Origin: Galbibacter orientalis DSM 19592
GTDB lineage: Bacteria; Bacteroidota; Bacteroidia; Flavobacteriales; Flavobacteriaceae
DNA length: 64,000 nt
NCBI RefSeq assembly: GCF_000260115.1
Contig: NZ_JH651379.1
Location: 2,583,466-2,647,465 of the forward strand
Direction of reading: 5' to 3'
Shown here: positions 18,140 through 26,030 of the stretch, one piece after another
Position numbering within the stretch: the first letter of the stretch is position 1
Layout: the number at the start of each line of letters is the position of its first letter
Made by a program: the position numbers and the translations under genes
Notes under the pieces: generated by a model
Databases searched by the model: none
Told to the model about the DNA's origin: nothing
The model's input: only the letters and a program-made list of their open reading frames with translations

Positions 18140-20260
18140 CTAGTTAAAATTTAAATTATATAATAGTTTTATAAAGTAGGATCTTCCGTACCCCAAGAGC
18201 ACATTAGAGGGAGGTCCTGAATGCACCCCGCCACTCACAGATGTGCTGTTTACCCTAGTAACATCTAATAAATTTCTTGCACCAAGAGTTAGCTGAAGTT
18301 TGTTGTTGTAAAATGCCTTTCGTATCGACGCATCCCACCAACTATACGCATCTTGTTTGCCTCTAATTAATATTGTTTCTCCATTTTCATCTTGATCTTG
18401 CAAAAACTGATATTCGGGTCCGTTGTGTTTAAAATATGTTGAAAAAGTGGTATTCCATTGAGGAACACTATAAGACAAACTTGCATTTAGTTGTAATGCC
18501 TTTAAATAATCGTCATCATAATTTCTCCCTTCTAAAACTTTAGAAACTCCCGAGTAGGAAATTCCTAAATTTCCACTAATATTTTGATACATAAATCCAT
18601 TAGAAAACGATACATTCCATGTTTTATATTTGTCAATATTAGTATACTGATATGCTAAAGGAGAACTATTTACAATGATGAGTTCAATACGGTCGTCTAC
18701 ATCTATATATCCAACAGATAATTTGCTTCTTAAGCTGAAATTATTCTGAAACTCGAAGATTTTTTTAGCATGAATAAAAGCAGAAATCCCCTCTTCTGGT
18801 TTTAAGTCTTCATTACCTCGTACATCATGATTGGCATCTACGAAATAAGAATACAGCTCTGTAAAATTTGGCATTCTTGGCGCTGTACCTACAACCGCTC
18901 TAACCTCCATCTTATTTTTAAAAAGATATTTAGAAGACAATTCTAAAGCGGTTTGCGTATCAAATTTGTTTGAAAAGAAAACCCGAGCTCCTGGTCGGAA
19001 TGAAAGCCTACTATTTGGTACGTATTCTGCAGATGCAAACACATCATAAGAGCCTATTTTTCTACGGATATTCTCTCCATCATAATCTCCAGAGATAGAA
19101 GAGGCATACCCTTCATTTTGACTAATCTCATAACCAACTTGAAAATCAAAAGCACTTTCATTTAAAAAATTACTAAACGTTCCTTTGGAATAGTATATGC
19201 TCCGCGATTCGTATTCAAATTCTGCTACATCAAACTTTTCTTCTTCTAAAATTCTATAGTTATACGTTTCTGCATTTTTCTTTTGCTGCTGAAAAGAAAG
19301 CGAAACATTGTATAAAATTCCGCTATTAAAACTTCCGTTTGCATTTAAATGATGCATAAATCTTTGGGAAGTAAATATTTCGTCCGAAGAAATAGGGTTT
19401 CGTGTTTGTGTGGAAGGGTTGTAATTTTCTCTTACTACGGAATCGTAACGAGAAACTTTTTCATTAAAATATTCAAACTTGTAAAACATTTTCATGTTTT
19501 CAGCTTGATAGCTCAACATCCCTTTTGTGTTGTATTGCAATTTAGGAAGCCACTCATAGCCACGCTTTCCATCGTTATATTGATAACTTTCTCCCTGCTT
19601 ATCTCCCCATAATCCTGCAAAATCGTTTCGTGTGGCAGTAATATTAGCATATAACTTTTCAGATATATTATTAGAAACACTTAACGATTGAATATGCCTT
19701 CCTTTATCAAACCACCCATACTCATCTCCAATGGTTTCTTCTTGTAAATAGGGTCTTATTTGCCATTTGTAATTAGCCGATTTTTTGGTAATAATGTTAA
19801 TAACACCCGCAACGGCATCTGCTCCATACTGAACTCCCATGGCGCCCTCAACAATTTCAATATGTTCAATATCATCTAAATTAATTTGCGTTAAATCGGT
19901 ATTATTTCCAAAACCTTCATCGTTTACTAGCGGAATATTATCTACCAAAATTTTGACATATTGACCGTCTAAACCAAACATTTTTATACTTGATTTCCCA
20001 GTGGAAGCATTTGGAAGAATTGAAATATTTAAAGTCTGATTTAAAACATCTGCCAAATTGTTTCCTGCTTGACGATTTATGTCTGCTTGACTGATTACAG
20101 TAACTTCATAAACCGATTTTTTTACCGACTGCGGATTGTACTGTCCAGTAACTACTACTTCCTCCAAATCGTTTACTACTAAAGAATCCATTATTTGAAC
20201 CTTTTGGGCAAAACCAAAGCTTACAGTTAAAAATAATATTAGGTATGTTAGTTGTTTCAT
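18140..20260 (-). CDS. TonB-dependent outer-membrane receptor, HmuR-like
   Basis: 706 residues. A signal peptide (1-18, ending in GFAQ) is followed by a plug domain with EEVVVTGQYNP, GLDGQYVKILVDNIPL and EGAMGVQYGADAVAGVINIITKK. The C-terminal 500 residues form the barrel and end in an aromatic (FIKLLYNLNFN). There is no N-terminal CarboxypepD-type domain. The neighbour HmuY lipoprotein points to heme or hemoprotein uptake. A TATATTTG box at 20290-20297 (minus) and palindromic operators in the upstream gap suggest iron-dependent control. Confidence 0.9.
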   Translation of the reverse strand: MKQLTYLILFLTVSFGFAQKVQIMDSLVVNDLEEVVVTGQYNPQSVKKSVYEVTVISQADINRQAGNNLADVLNQTLNISILPNASTGKSSIKMFGLDGQYVKILVDNIPLVNDEGFGNNTDLTQINLDDIEHIEIVEGAMGVQYGADAVAGVINIITKKSANYKWQIRPYLQEETIGDEYGWFDKGRHIQSLSVSNNISEKLYANITATRNDFAGLWGDKQGESYQYNDGKRGYEWLPKLQYNTKGMLSYQAENMKMFYKFEYFNEKVSRYDSVVRENYNPSTQTRNPISSDEIFTSQRFMHHLNANGSFNSGILYNVSLSFQQQKKNAETYNYRILEEEKFDVAEFEYESRSIYYSKGTFSNFLNESAFDFQVGYEISQNEGYASSISGDYDGENIRRKIGSYDVFASAEYVPNSRLSFRPGARVFFSNKFDTQTALELSSKYLFKNKMEVRAVVGTAPRMPNFTELYSYFVDANHDVRGNEDLKPEEGISAFIHAKKIFEFQNNFSLRSKLSVGYIDVDDRIELIIVNSSPLAYQYTNIDKYKTWNVSFSNGFMYQNISGNLGISYSGVSKVLEGRNYDDDYLKALQLNASLSYSVPQWNTTFSTYFKHNGPEYQFLQDQDENGETILIRGKQDAYSWWDASIRKAFYNNKLQLTLGARNLLDVTRVNSTSVSGGVHSGPPSNVLLGYGRSYFIKLLYNLNFN

Positions 20261-20282
20261 TATTTAGATTGATTCTGAATAA
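20260..20282. promoter_or_regulatory. Palindromic operator 1 at heme operon start
   Basis: TTATTTAGA, five bases, TCTGAATAA: eight of nine arm positions are complementary. It lies just before the receptor ATG and about 8 bases downstream of the receptor -7 box. The layout resembles DtxR/IdeR-type sites (TTAG...CTAA) of iron regulators. The regulator is inferred. Confidence 0.6.
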
Positions 20283-20289
20283 TTTTTGA

Positions 20290-20297
20290 CAAATATA
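20290..20297 (-). promoter_or_regulatory. Putative -7 box of the heme operon
   Basis: On the minus strand this reads TATATTTG, a full match to TAnnTTTG. It lies between the two palindromic operators. No good -33 box was seen at standard spacing. Confidence 0.5.
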
Positions 20298-20300
20298 TAG

Positions 20301-20323
20301 TTATTTTTATTCAATCTAAATAA
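20301..20323. promoter_or_regulatory. Palindromic operator 2, facing the DUF6607-like gene
   Basis: TTATTTTTA, five bases, TCTAAATAA: seven of nine arm positions complementary. Its right half TCAATCTAAATAA (20311-20323) is the exact reverse complement of 20260-20272 in operator 1. It lies 6 bases upstream of the TATTTTTG box of the plus-strand gene. Confidence 0.6.
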
Positions 20324-20329
20324 ATTTTA

Positions 20330-20337
20330 TATTTTTG
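20330..20337 (+). promoter_or_regulatory. Putative -7 box of the DUF6607-like gene
   Basis: TATTTTTG matches TAnnTTTG, 34 bases before the ATG at 20372 and directly downstream of operator 2. Confidence 0.5.
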
Positions 20338-20371
20338 TTCCATCAGAAATGAAAAACTAATTATATCAACA

Positions 20372-21271
20372 ATGAAAAAATTATCAATTTTTATAGGCTT
20401 AACAATGGCGAGCCTTGCTGTAACAGCTCAAAAGCACGATAAAAGTGCGGATCAAAAAAACATTAAAGACATGTGTGGCTGTTATGAAGTACGTTTCAAT
20501 TTTGCCGAAACATTTAACAACGCAAAAGATTCTACCTACCAAGCTTCCAAAGTAAAACAAGTGGGCGCTTTAGAATGGGTACAATTGGTAGAAGACAAAC
20601 CCAATAAAATTGTAATGCAGCATTTATTAATTGCCAACGACACCATGATTATTAAACATTGGAGGCAAGATTGGTTGTATGAAAACACCAATTTATATCA
20701 GTTTTATAAAGACAAAACATGGAAGTTTGAAAAATTGGCGAAAGAAGATGTAAAAGGGCAATGGACACAAAAAGTGTATCAAGTAGATGATAGTCCGCGT
20801 TATGAAGGCACCGCAAGTTGGGTACATGTTGACGGGAAAAATTATTGGGTAAACACCACCGATGCTCCTTTACCTAGAAGAGAACACACCGTTCGAGACG
20901 ATTATAATGTTATGAAGCGTAGAAACATACATGCCATTACAGATTACGGTTGGTTGCATGAACAGGATAATGATAAAATTATTAGAGAAGATGAAGGAAA
21001 TGATTTTGTATTAGCTCAAGAAAAAGGCTACGACACCTATACAAAAGTAGCTGATGAAAAATGTAAAGCAGCACAAGATTGGTGGAAAGAAAATGAAGCT
21101 TTCTGGAAAATTGTAAGAAATAAATGGCAAGACTTATTTGAGCAAAACAAAGATATTGAGTTACAAAAAAGCGTTGACAACAAACCTTTATTTGCGCATT
21201 TATTTGCGATGCCTGCAAACAGTAGTAAAAAAGAAATTGAAGCAGTAATTGACAGCTTTATTGTGAAATAA
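20372..21271 (+). CDS. DUF6607-like secreted protein, divergent from heme operon
   Basis: 299 residues with a signal peptide (about 1-19, TMASLAVTAQ). The body is rich in Trp and charged residues (GCYEVRFNFAETF, WRQDWLYEN, PRYEGTASWVHVDG, PLPRREHTVRDDYNVM). I believe this matches the Bacteroidetes family DUF6607, of unknown function. The gene faces away from the heme-uptake operon across 111 bases holding two operators, so co-regulation with heme or iron uptake is likely. A role in handling heme or iron is a guess from context. It ends 8 bases before repeat A copy 3. Confidence 0.65.
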   Translation: MKKLSIFIGLTMASLAVTAQKHDKSADQKNIKDMCGCYEVRFNFAETFNNAKDSTYQASKVKQVGALEWVQLVEDKPNKIVMQHLLIANDTMIIKHWRQDWLYENTNLYQFYKDKTWKFEKLAKEDVKGQWTQKVYQVDDSPRYEGTASWVHVDGKNYWVNTTDAPLPRREHTVRDDYNVMKRRNIHAITDYGWLHEQDNDKIIREDEGNDFVLAQEKGYDTYTKVADEKCKAAQDWWKENEAFWKIVRNKWQDLFEQNKDIELQKSVDNKPLFAHLFAMPANSSKKEIEAVIDSFIVK

Positions 21272-21278
21272 ATTACCG

Positions 21279-21363
21279 CAATATTTAATCTATTTCTACC
21301 TAGAGCCCTTCGGTAAACTCAGGACAGGCTCTGGGGGAATAAAACCCTCCATGAGGGATTTAA
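21279..21363 (+). repeat. Dispersed intergenic repeat A, copy 3 (shortened)
   Basis: About 85 bases matching the second half of copies 1 and 2 (TTTAATC, TTTCTACCTAGAGCCC, AAACTCAGGACAGGCTCTG, AGGGATT). It has stems AGAGCC/GGCTCT and CCCTC/GAGGG. It lies immediately upstream of the small DUF6686-like gene and supplies an in-frame ATG (21351) that is unlikely to be the real start. Confidence 0.75.
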
Positions 21364-21374
21364 AAACAGTGATT

Positions 21375-21725
21375 ATGTGTAAAAATCTTAAAGTATTAAA
21401 CAGGTCTAAAAATGGTATTTTGATTTATTGCAAACACAACAATATGTATCAATTACTTTACAACAACCTCAACTTTAATTTTACTGAAGTTGAATTTGAG
21501 AGTTTCCATAATTACTTACACAATATTGAAGTAGATTATTGGGAGGAAGAATACAAATATTCTATTTATGATAAAAGGATTCCAATTCCAACCATCCAAT
21601 CTAACTTACTTATTTTACTAAATAAACAAGAAGTTGAAGAACTTGCTGCGCTAATAAAGCTACGTCCAAAAAAATACGATTTGCTAAGCTTATGCGATAT
21701 TGAATACAAACTATACCCGAATTAG
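21375..21725 (+). CDS. Small DUF6686-like protein
   Basis: 116 residues from ATG 21375. The frame extends to an ATG at 21351, but that part lies inside repeat A, and MCKNLKVL is the more natural start. The protein has no signal peptide or membrane segment. It contains paired Cys/His near the start (MCKN, IYCKHNN) and acidic-aromatic stretches (DYWEEEYKYS). I recall similar small Bacteroidetes proteins filed as DUF6686, function unknown. A symmetrical terminator follows 50 bases downstream. Confidence 0.6.
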   Translation: MCKNLKVLNRSKNGILIYCKHNNMYQLLYNNLNFNFTEVEFESFHNYLHNIEVDYWEEEYKYSIYDKRIPIPTIQSNLLILLNKQEVEELAALIKLRPKKYDLLSLCDIEYKLYPN

Positions 21726-21772
21726 CCATTTAATTGTTTGAGTTTGTTAGTTTCGAGGCTGAATTTTCAGCA

Positions 21773-21802
21773 AAAAACCCCGAAAAAATTTTCGGGGTTT
21801 TT
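21773..21802. terminator. Bidirectional terminator
   Basis: Perfect stem CCCCGAAAA / TTTTCGGGG (21778-21786 and 21789-21797), flanked by A-run and T-run, so it can work in both directions. It follows the DUF6686-like gene. Confidence 0.9.
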
Positions 21803-21810
21803 AAATTTTA

Positions 21811-22021
21811 TTGTTGTTGTCCGATAAAAGTTGACGGAATTTATTGAACTCCACTTATATCAAGGTTCAAATGGGGTTTTCAAAATAGACCCCTTGCTAT
21901 TAATAAGAATGAATAAAAAGAGGATTTTTGAAATGCCATCTCTTTAAACTACTTATTTTGTGGTATTTATTAGTCTTTTTCTTATAGCGAAGCGGTCTTG
22001 TATTTTTACTCGAACATTAAT
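21811..22021 (+). repeat. Repeat element B, copy 1
   Basis: About 211 bases homologous to 58121-58343. Shared blocks are TTGTTGTCCGATAAAAGTT, GGAATTTA, ACTCCACTTATATCAAGG, CTATTAATAA/GTTATTAATAA, GCGAAGCGGTCTTG and GAACATTAATG. No ORF or inverted terminal repeat is apparent. The last 80 bases are also the reverse complement of the tandem unit at 33157-33654. It may be a decayed insertion-sequence end or a non-autonomous element; this is inference. It fills most of the 322-base gap before argS. Confidence 0.75.
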
Positions 22022-22047
22022 GAAATTTTATACAAATTCTATGTTTT

Positions 22048-23832
22048 TTACATTCGTTCTGGAACTGAAATTCCTAGTAATTTTAAAGCGTTTGCAATTA
22101 TTTCTGCTACTTTACTAGAAAGCTGTACTCTAAATATTTTTTCTGAAGTTACTTCTGCTCCTAATATAGACACATTCTGATAAAAAGAATTGAACTCTTT
22201 TACCAAATCATAGGTGTAATTTGCTATGATAGCTGGGCTAAAATTAGCGGAAGCATTCTGAATAATTTCTGGAAATAATTGAACTTGTTTAATAAGAGAT
22301 TTTTCTTTCTCATGAAGTTTGTAATCCATCACTACAGCTTCCCCTGAAAAATCAAAATCCGCCTTTCTTAAAATAGATTGAATTCTAGCATAAGTATACT
22401 GAATAAAAGGCCCCGTATTTCCTTGAAAATCTATTGACTCTTTAGGATCAAAAAGGATACGTTTTTTAGGATCTACTTTTAGAATGTAATATTTTAAGGC
22501 TCCAAGCCCAATAGTTTTATAAAGTTCTTGCTTTTCTTCTTCCGTAAAGCCTTCTAATTTTCCTAATTCTGAAGAAATCTCTCCTGCAGTGCTTGCCATT
22601 TCGGTAATTAAATCATCTGCATCTACAACCGTACCTTCTCTACTTTTCATTTTACCGCTAGGCAAATCTACCATTCCATAACTTAGATGATACAAATGCT
22701 GTGCCCATTCAAATCCGAGTTTTTTCAGAATTAAAAACAATACTTGAAAATGATAATCCTGTTCGTTCCCTACTGTATAAACCAAACCTCCAACATCTGG
22801 ATAATCTTTAATACGTTGGATTGCAGTTCCAATATCTTGCGTCATGTACACAGCAGTTCCATCGGCTCTTAAAACAATTTTTTCGTCCAAGCCATCTTCT
22901 GTTAAATCAATCCAAACAGATCCATCTTCTTTTTTAAAGAAAACACCTCTTTCCAAACCATCGGCAACCACATCCTTTCCTAATAAATAGGTATTACTCT
23001 CGTAATATAATTGGTCAAAATCGACTCCTAAATTTTTATAGGTAATAGCAAATCCGTCGTAAACCCAACCATTCATGGTTTCCCAAAGCTTTACAACTTC
23101 TTCATCTCCAGCTTCCCATTTTCTAAGCATATTTTGAGCTTCCAATAAAATTGGCGCTTCTTTTTCTGCTACTTTTTTATCTACTCCCCTAGCTATTAAT
23201 TCTTCAATTTCAGCCTTATAAGCTTTATCAAAAGCTACATAATAATTCCCAACGAGCTTATCTCCTTTTAATCCAGTGGATGCTGGAGTCTCTCCATTTC
23301 CAAATTTTTGCCAGGCCAACATTGACTTACAAATATGGATTCCACGGTCGTTTATAATTTGAGTCTTATATACTTTTTTTCCAGATGCTTTAATAATTTC
23401 AGCAACAGAATACCCTAATAAATTATTTCTAATATGTCCTAAGTGCAAAGGTTTATTAGTGTTTGGAGAAGAATATTCTACCATAATAGCTTTATCTCCT
23501 TCTTTAGGAGTTTCAAAACCATACACCTCATCATTTTTTATATCACTAAAAAATTGAAGGAAATATGAATCTGAAATTACAAGGTTTAAAAAACCTTTTA
23601 CCACATTAAATTTTTCAATCTCAGTAACATTAGCCTCCAAATAAGCTCCTATTTGTTCTCCTATAAGTTGCGGATTTCCTTTTATAGTACGCAACATAGG
23701 AAAAATAACTACCGTAATATCCCCTTCAAACTCCTTACGAGTAGCCTGTAATTCAACGGTTTCTAATTCTTTATCAAAAATAGAATGTATTGCTTCTTTA
23801 ACTTTGGTAATTATAATATCCTGAATGTTCAT
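22048..23832 (-). CDS. argS: Arginyl-tRNA synthetase
   Basis: Class I enzyme charging tRNA-Arg. 594 residues, as usual. Motifs: EYSSPNTNKPLHLGHIRNN (HIGH-type, near 130) and PSGKMKSREGTVV (KMSK-type, near 390). The N-terminal Add-1 domain (1-110) and C-terminal DALR anticodon domain (about 475-594) are present. A TATCTTTG -7 box (23853-23860, minus strand) lies 20 bases before the ATG. Nothing is odd in the protein. Confidence 0.97.
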   Translation of the reverse strand: MNIQDIIITKVKEAIHSIFDKELETVELQATRKEFEGDITVVIFPMLRTIKGNPQLIGEQIGAYLEANVTEIEKFNVVKGFLNLVISDSYFLQFFSDIKNDEVYGFETPKEGDKAIMVEYSSPNTNKPLHLGHIRNNLLGYSVAEIIKASGKKVYKTQIINDRGIHICKSMLAWQKFGNGETPASTGLKGDKLVGNYYVAFDKAYKAEIEELIARGVDKKVAEKEAPILLEAQNMLRKWEAGDEEVVKLWETMNGWVYDGFAITYKNLGVDFDQLYYESNTYLLGKDVVADGLERGVFFKKEDGSVWIDLTEDGLDEKIVLRADGTAVYMTQDIGTAIQRIKDYPDVGGLVYTVGNEQDYHFQVLFLILKKLGFEWAQHLYHLSYGMVDLPSGKMKSREGTVVDADDLITEMASTAGEISSELGKLEGFTEEEKQELYKTIGLGALKYYILKVDPKKRILFDPKESIDFQGNTGPFIQYTYARIQSILRKADFDFSGEAVVMDYKLHEKEKSLIKQVQLFPEIIQNASANFSPAIIANYTYDLVKEFNSFYQNVSILGAEVTSEKIFRVQLSSKVAEIIANALKLLGISVPERM

Positions 23833-23852
23833 TTTTATGAAAAATTTGGGTG

Positions 23853-23860
23853 CAAAGATA
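23853..23860 (-). promoter_or_regulatory. Putative -7 box of argS
   Basis: Reads TATCTTTG on the minus strand, a full match to TAnnTTTG, with a short leader of roughly 15 bases. The -33 box is not clear. Confidence 0.55.
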
Positions 23861-23969
23861 CGGATTTTGAAAAAGTTATTACCCTTGAAGCAAGGATAAA
23901 AACAAATCTTTACATCGAAAAAATGATTTTTATTTCTGCTGAACGCCGATAAAAATCTATCTTTAAAGA

Positions 23970-24395
23970 ATGCTAATCAATTTTTCTAATACAAATTCTT
24001 TTCAGAAAGAAATACTTCTAAATGAAGTAGGTAATGTTCTTCCTCTAAAAGAAAGAGTTGAAATAGGCAAAAGTCACTCCCCTAACTTATTTATTACAAC
24101 TACCAGTATTCAGATTAAAAACTTATTAATTCTCAATAACAATATAGATACTTGCAACATCGAAATTAGAACAAAAGGGATTGTTATTAAATTTATAGCG
24201 CTAACAGATACTTATGGATTGTTGATTCCATTTTACAAACTTTCTTTATATAAAAGTGCTCCTCAAGAATATACCTTCCATAAAGACCACCATTTTATAA
24301 GAATTGTTGCTAAAACAAAAGAGATTCATAACTTTATAAAGAATATCTCTTCCTACAAAATCAAACATTTATCTAATCTAAGCGGCAATATTTAA
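23970..24395 (+). CDS. Hypothetical protein upstream of BCCT transporter
   Basis: 141 residues, not recognised. There is no signal peptide or membrane segment. It alternates short hydrophobic and polar stretches (ITTTSIQIKNLLILNN, GIVIKFIALTDTYGLLIPFYKLSLY, HHFIRIVAKTKEIHNFI), suggesting a mostly beta fold with a C-terminal helix. It starts at ATG 23970 and ends with TAA 24393-24395, in the same frame as the BCCT gene that follows 21 bases later. The two are probably co-transcribed and translationally coupled, so a role linked to osmolyte transport is possible but unproven. Confidence 0.6.
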   Translation: MLINFSNTNSFQKEILLNEVGNVLPLKERVEIGKSHSPNLFITTTSIQIKNLLILNNNIDTCNIEIRTKGIVIKFIALTDTYGLLIPFYKLSLYKSAPQEYTFHKDHHFIRIVAKTKEIHNFIKNISSYKIKHLSNLSGNI

Positions 24396-24416
24396 TATCT
24401 TAATCAAAATAATTTT

Positions 24417-25901
24417 TTGGAAATTTTTAAAAATAGATTATTAGTAATATCGGTAAGCATTTTAGTCTTTCTGGCTATTCTTATCTTTATTTTCCCTTCT
24501 CTTAGCTATACTTCTATTGAAAATGTATCCATTTGGATACGCGACTGGTTTGGGAATTTCTATCTGTATTTAGGTCTTTTTTGTGTGCTATTTTTACTTG
24601 GAATTGCAATCTCTCCATTAGGAAAATTACGTTTAGGTAATACTAACGACAGACCAGAATATTCTCGCTGGGCATGGATCTCAATGCTTTATAGTGCTGG
24701 AATGGGAGCTGGAATTTTACTTCGTGCAGTACAGGAGCCTGTCTATATGTACTTAAACCCGCCCATACAAACCGACGCTAGCAAACAAACAATTGCACTT
24801 GAATACACCTTTTACCAATGGGGCTTTACTGCATGGGCCTTTTATGGACTTTTTGCATTGGTTATTGGGCATTATTTATTTACAAAAAATAAACAGGCTT
24901 TAATTAGTAGTACTGTAGCTCCTAATTTTAAAAATTCAGGAGTTTTAAATGGAATAGACATTTTAGTTATGCTCGCTACCGTTTTTGGACTTGTAGGTGC
25001 CGTTGGCCTAGGGACTACACAAATTAATGGCGGACTTCAACATTTACTAAAGATAAATTTAGACGTTACCTCAGCTATTATATTGACAATAATTATCTGC
25101 GGATTTGCCTTTTTATCTGCATGGAAAGGAATAAATAAAGGCATAAAAAACATCTCTAAAGTAAACATCTTTATTACGCTCTTACTGCTAGTTTTTGTTT
25201 TATCGCAAAGCGATATTCTATTAATTCTAAAACAGTTTATAAATGCTCTATTTCAGTATCTAAAAGATTTTATTCCACTTAGTTTGGCACTAGGAAAATA
25301 TAATCCTGGAAAGCAATTTCTTACAGATTGGACCTACTATTATTGGGCTTTTTGGTTAGCTTGGGCACCTTTTACTGGGGTTTTTATAGCACGGATTTCT
25401 AAAGGAAGAACATTAAGAGAAATGCTCCTTGGCGTAATGATTATTCCTTCTTTAGGTTCTTTCTTATGGTTTACAGCTTTTGGCGAAAATGCCTTCCTTC
25501 TAATTGAGGGTTGGAACAATTATAATAATGAATTTGGGGATGTATTTACTTCTATTTTTATCTTTTTCAAACAATATCCCCTTCAATTTATAATAAACTC
25601 CACCATTGTAATACTCCTCATTGGCTTTTTATTAACCTCTGTAGATTCTGCTATTTTTGTATTAAGTATGTTTAGCGATAAAGGCAATCCAAAACCTAAA
25701 AAATCGCACCGCATAGTTTGGTCTTTCGTAATTGCTATTTTTAGTATTGCAATGCTAATTCTAGGAAATGCCAAAAAAGAAATTGATGTCCTTATTGCGC
25801 TTCAGAAACTATTAATTATTACCTCCCTACCTTTTGCCCTTTTTATTCCTATAATGAGTTTTTCCTTTCTTAAAGAATTAATTCAGAAGAAACCCTCATA
25901 G
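24417..25901 (+). CDS. Second BCCT family transporter, TTG start
   Basis: 494 residues. BCCT marks are clear: MLYSAGMGAGILLRAVQEPV in the Gly-rich segment and WTYYYWAFWLAWAPFTG followed by IARISKGRT. It has about twelve membrane helices and no long charged N-terminal extension, unlike the paralogue at 7166-8887. No ATG exists in frame between the upstream TAA and the first helices, so TTG at 24417 is the best start; the first ATG (SML) is after two helices. It follows the unknown 141-residue gene in the same frame. The substrate is likely a betaine or related zwitterion, inferred from family. Confidence 0.88.
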   Translation: MEIFKNRLLVISVSILVFLAILIFIFPSLSYTSIENVSIWIRDWFGNFYLYLGLFCVLFLLGIAISPLGKLRLGNTNDRPEYSRWAWISMLYSAGMGAGILLRAVQEPVYMYLNPPIQTDASKQTIALEYTFYQWGFTAWAFYGLFALVIGHYLFTKNKQALISSTVAPNFKNSGVLNGIDILVMLATVFGLVGAVGLGTTQINGGLQHLLKINLDVTSAIILTIIICGFAFLSAWKGINKGIKNISKVNIFITLLLLVFVLSQSDILLILKQFINALFQYLKDFIPLSLALGKYNPGKQFLTDWTYYYWAFWLAWAPFTGVFIARISKGRTLREMLLGVMIIPSLGSFLWFTAFGENAFLLIEGWNNYNNEFGDVFTSIFIFFKQYPLQFIINSTIVILLIGFLLTSVDSAIFVLSMFSDKGNPKPKKSHRIVWSFVIAIFSIAMLILGNAKKEIDVLIALQKLLIITSLPFALFIPIMSFSFLKELIQKKPS

Positions 25902-26030
25902 AAGGATTAATTATAGCCAAGAAAATCCACTCTACAAAAGGAATAAATAAGTTTCATATTTTCATTCAACTTCATTAAACACCTCACTATAAACCATATA
26001 ACTCAGGTTTATTCATAATAGAATAATAGC

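Noticed and set aside
21351-21374. Upstream ATG for the DUF6686-like gene
   Set aside because: This ATG is part of repeat A, which is found elsewhere without the gene.
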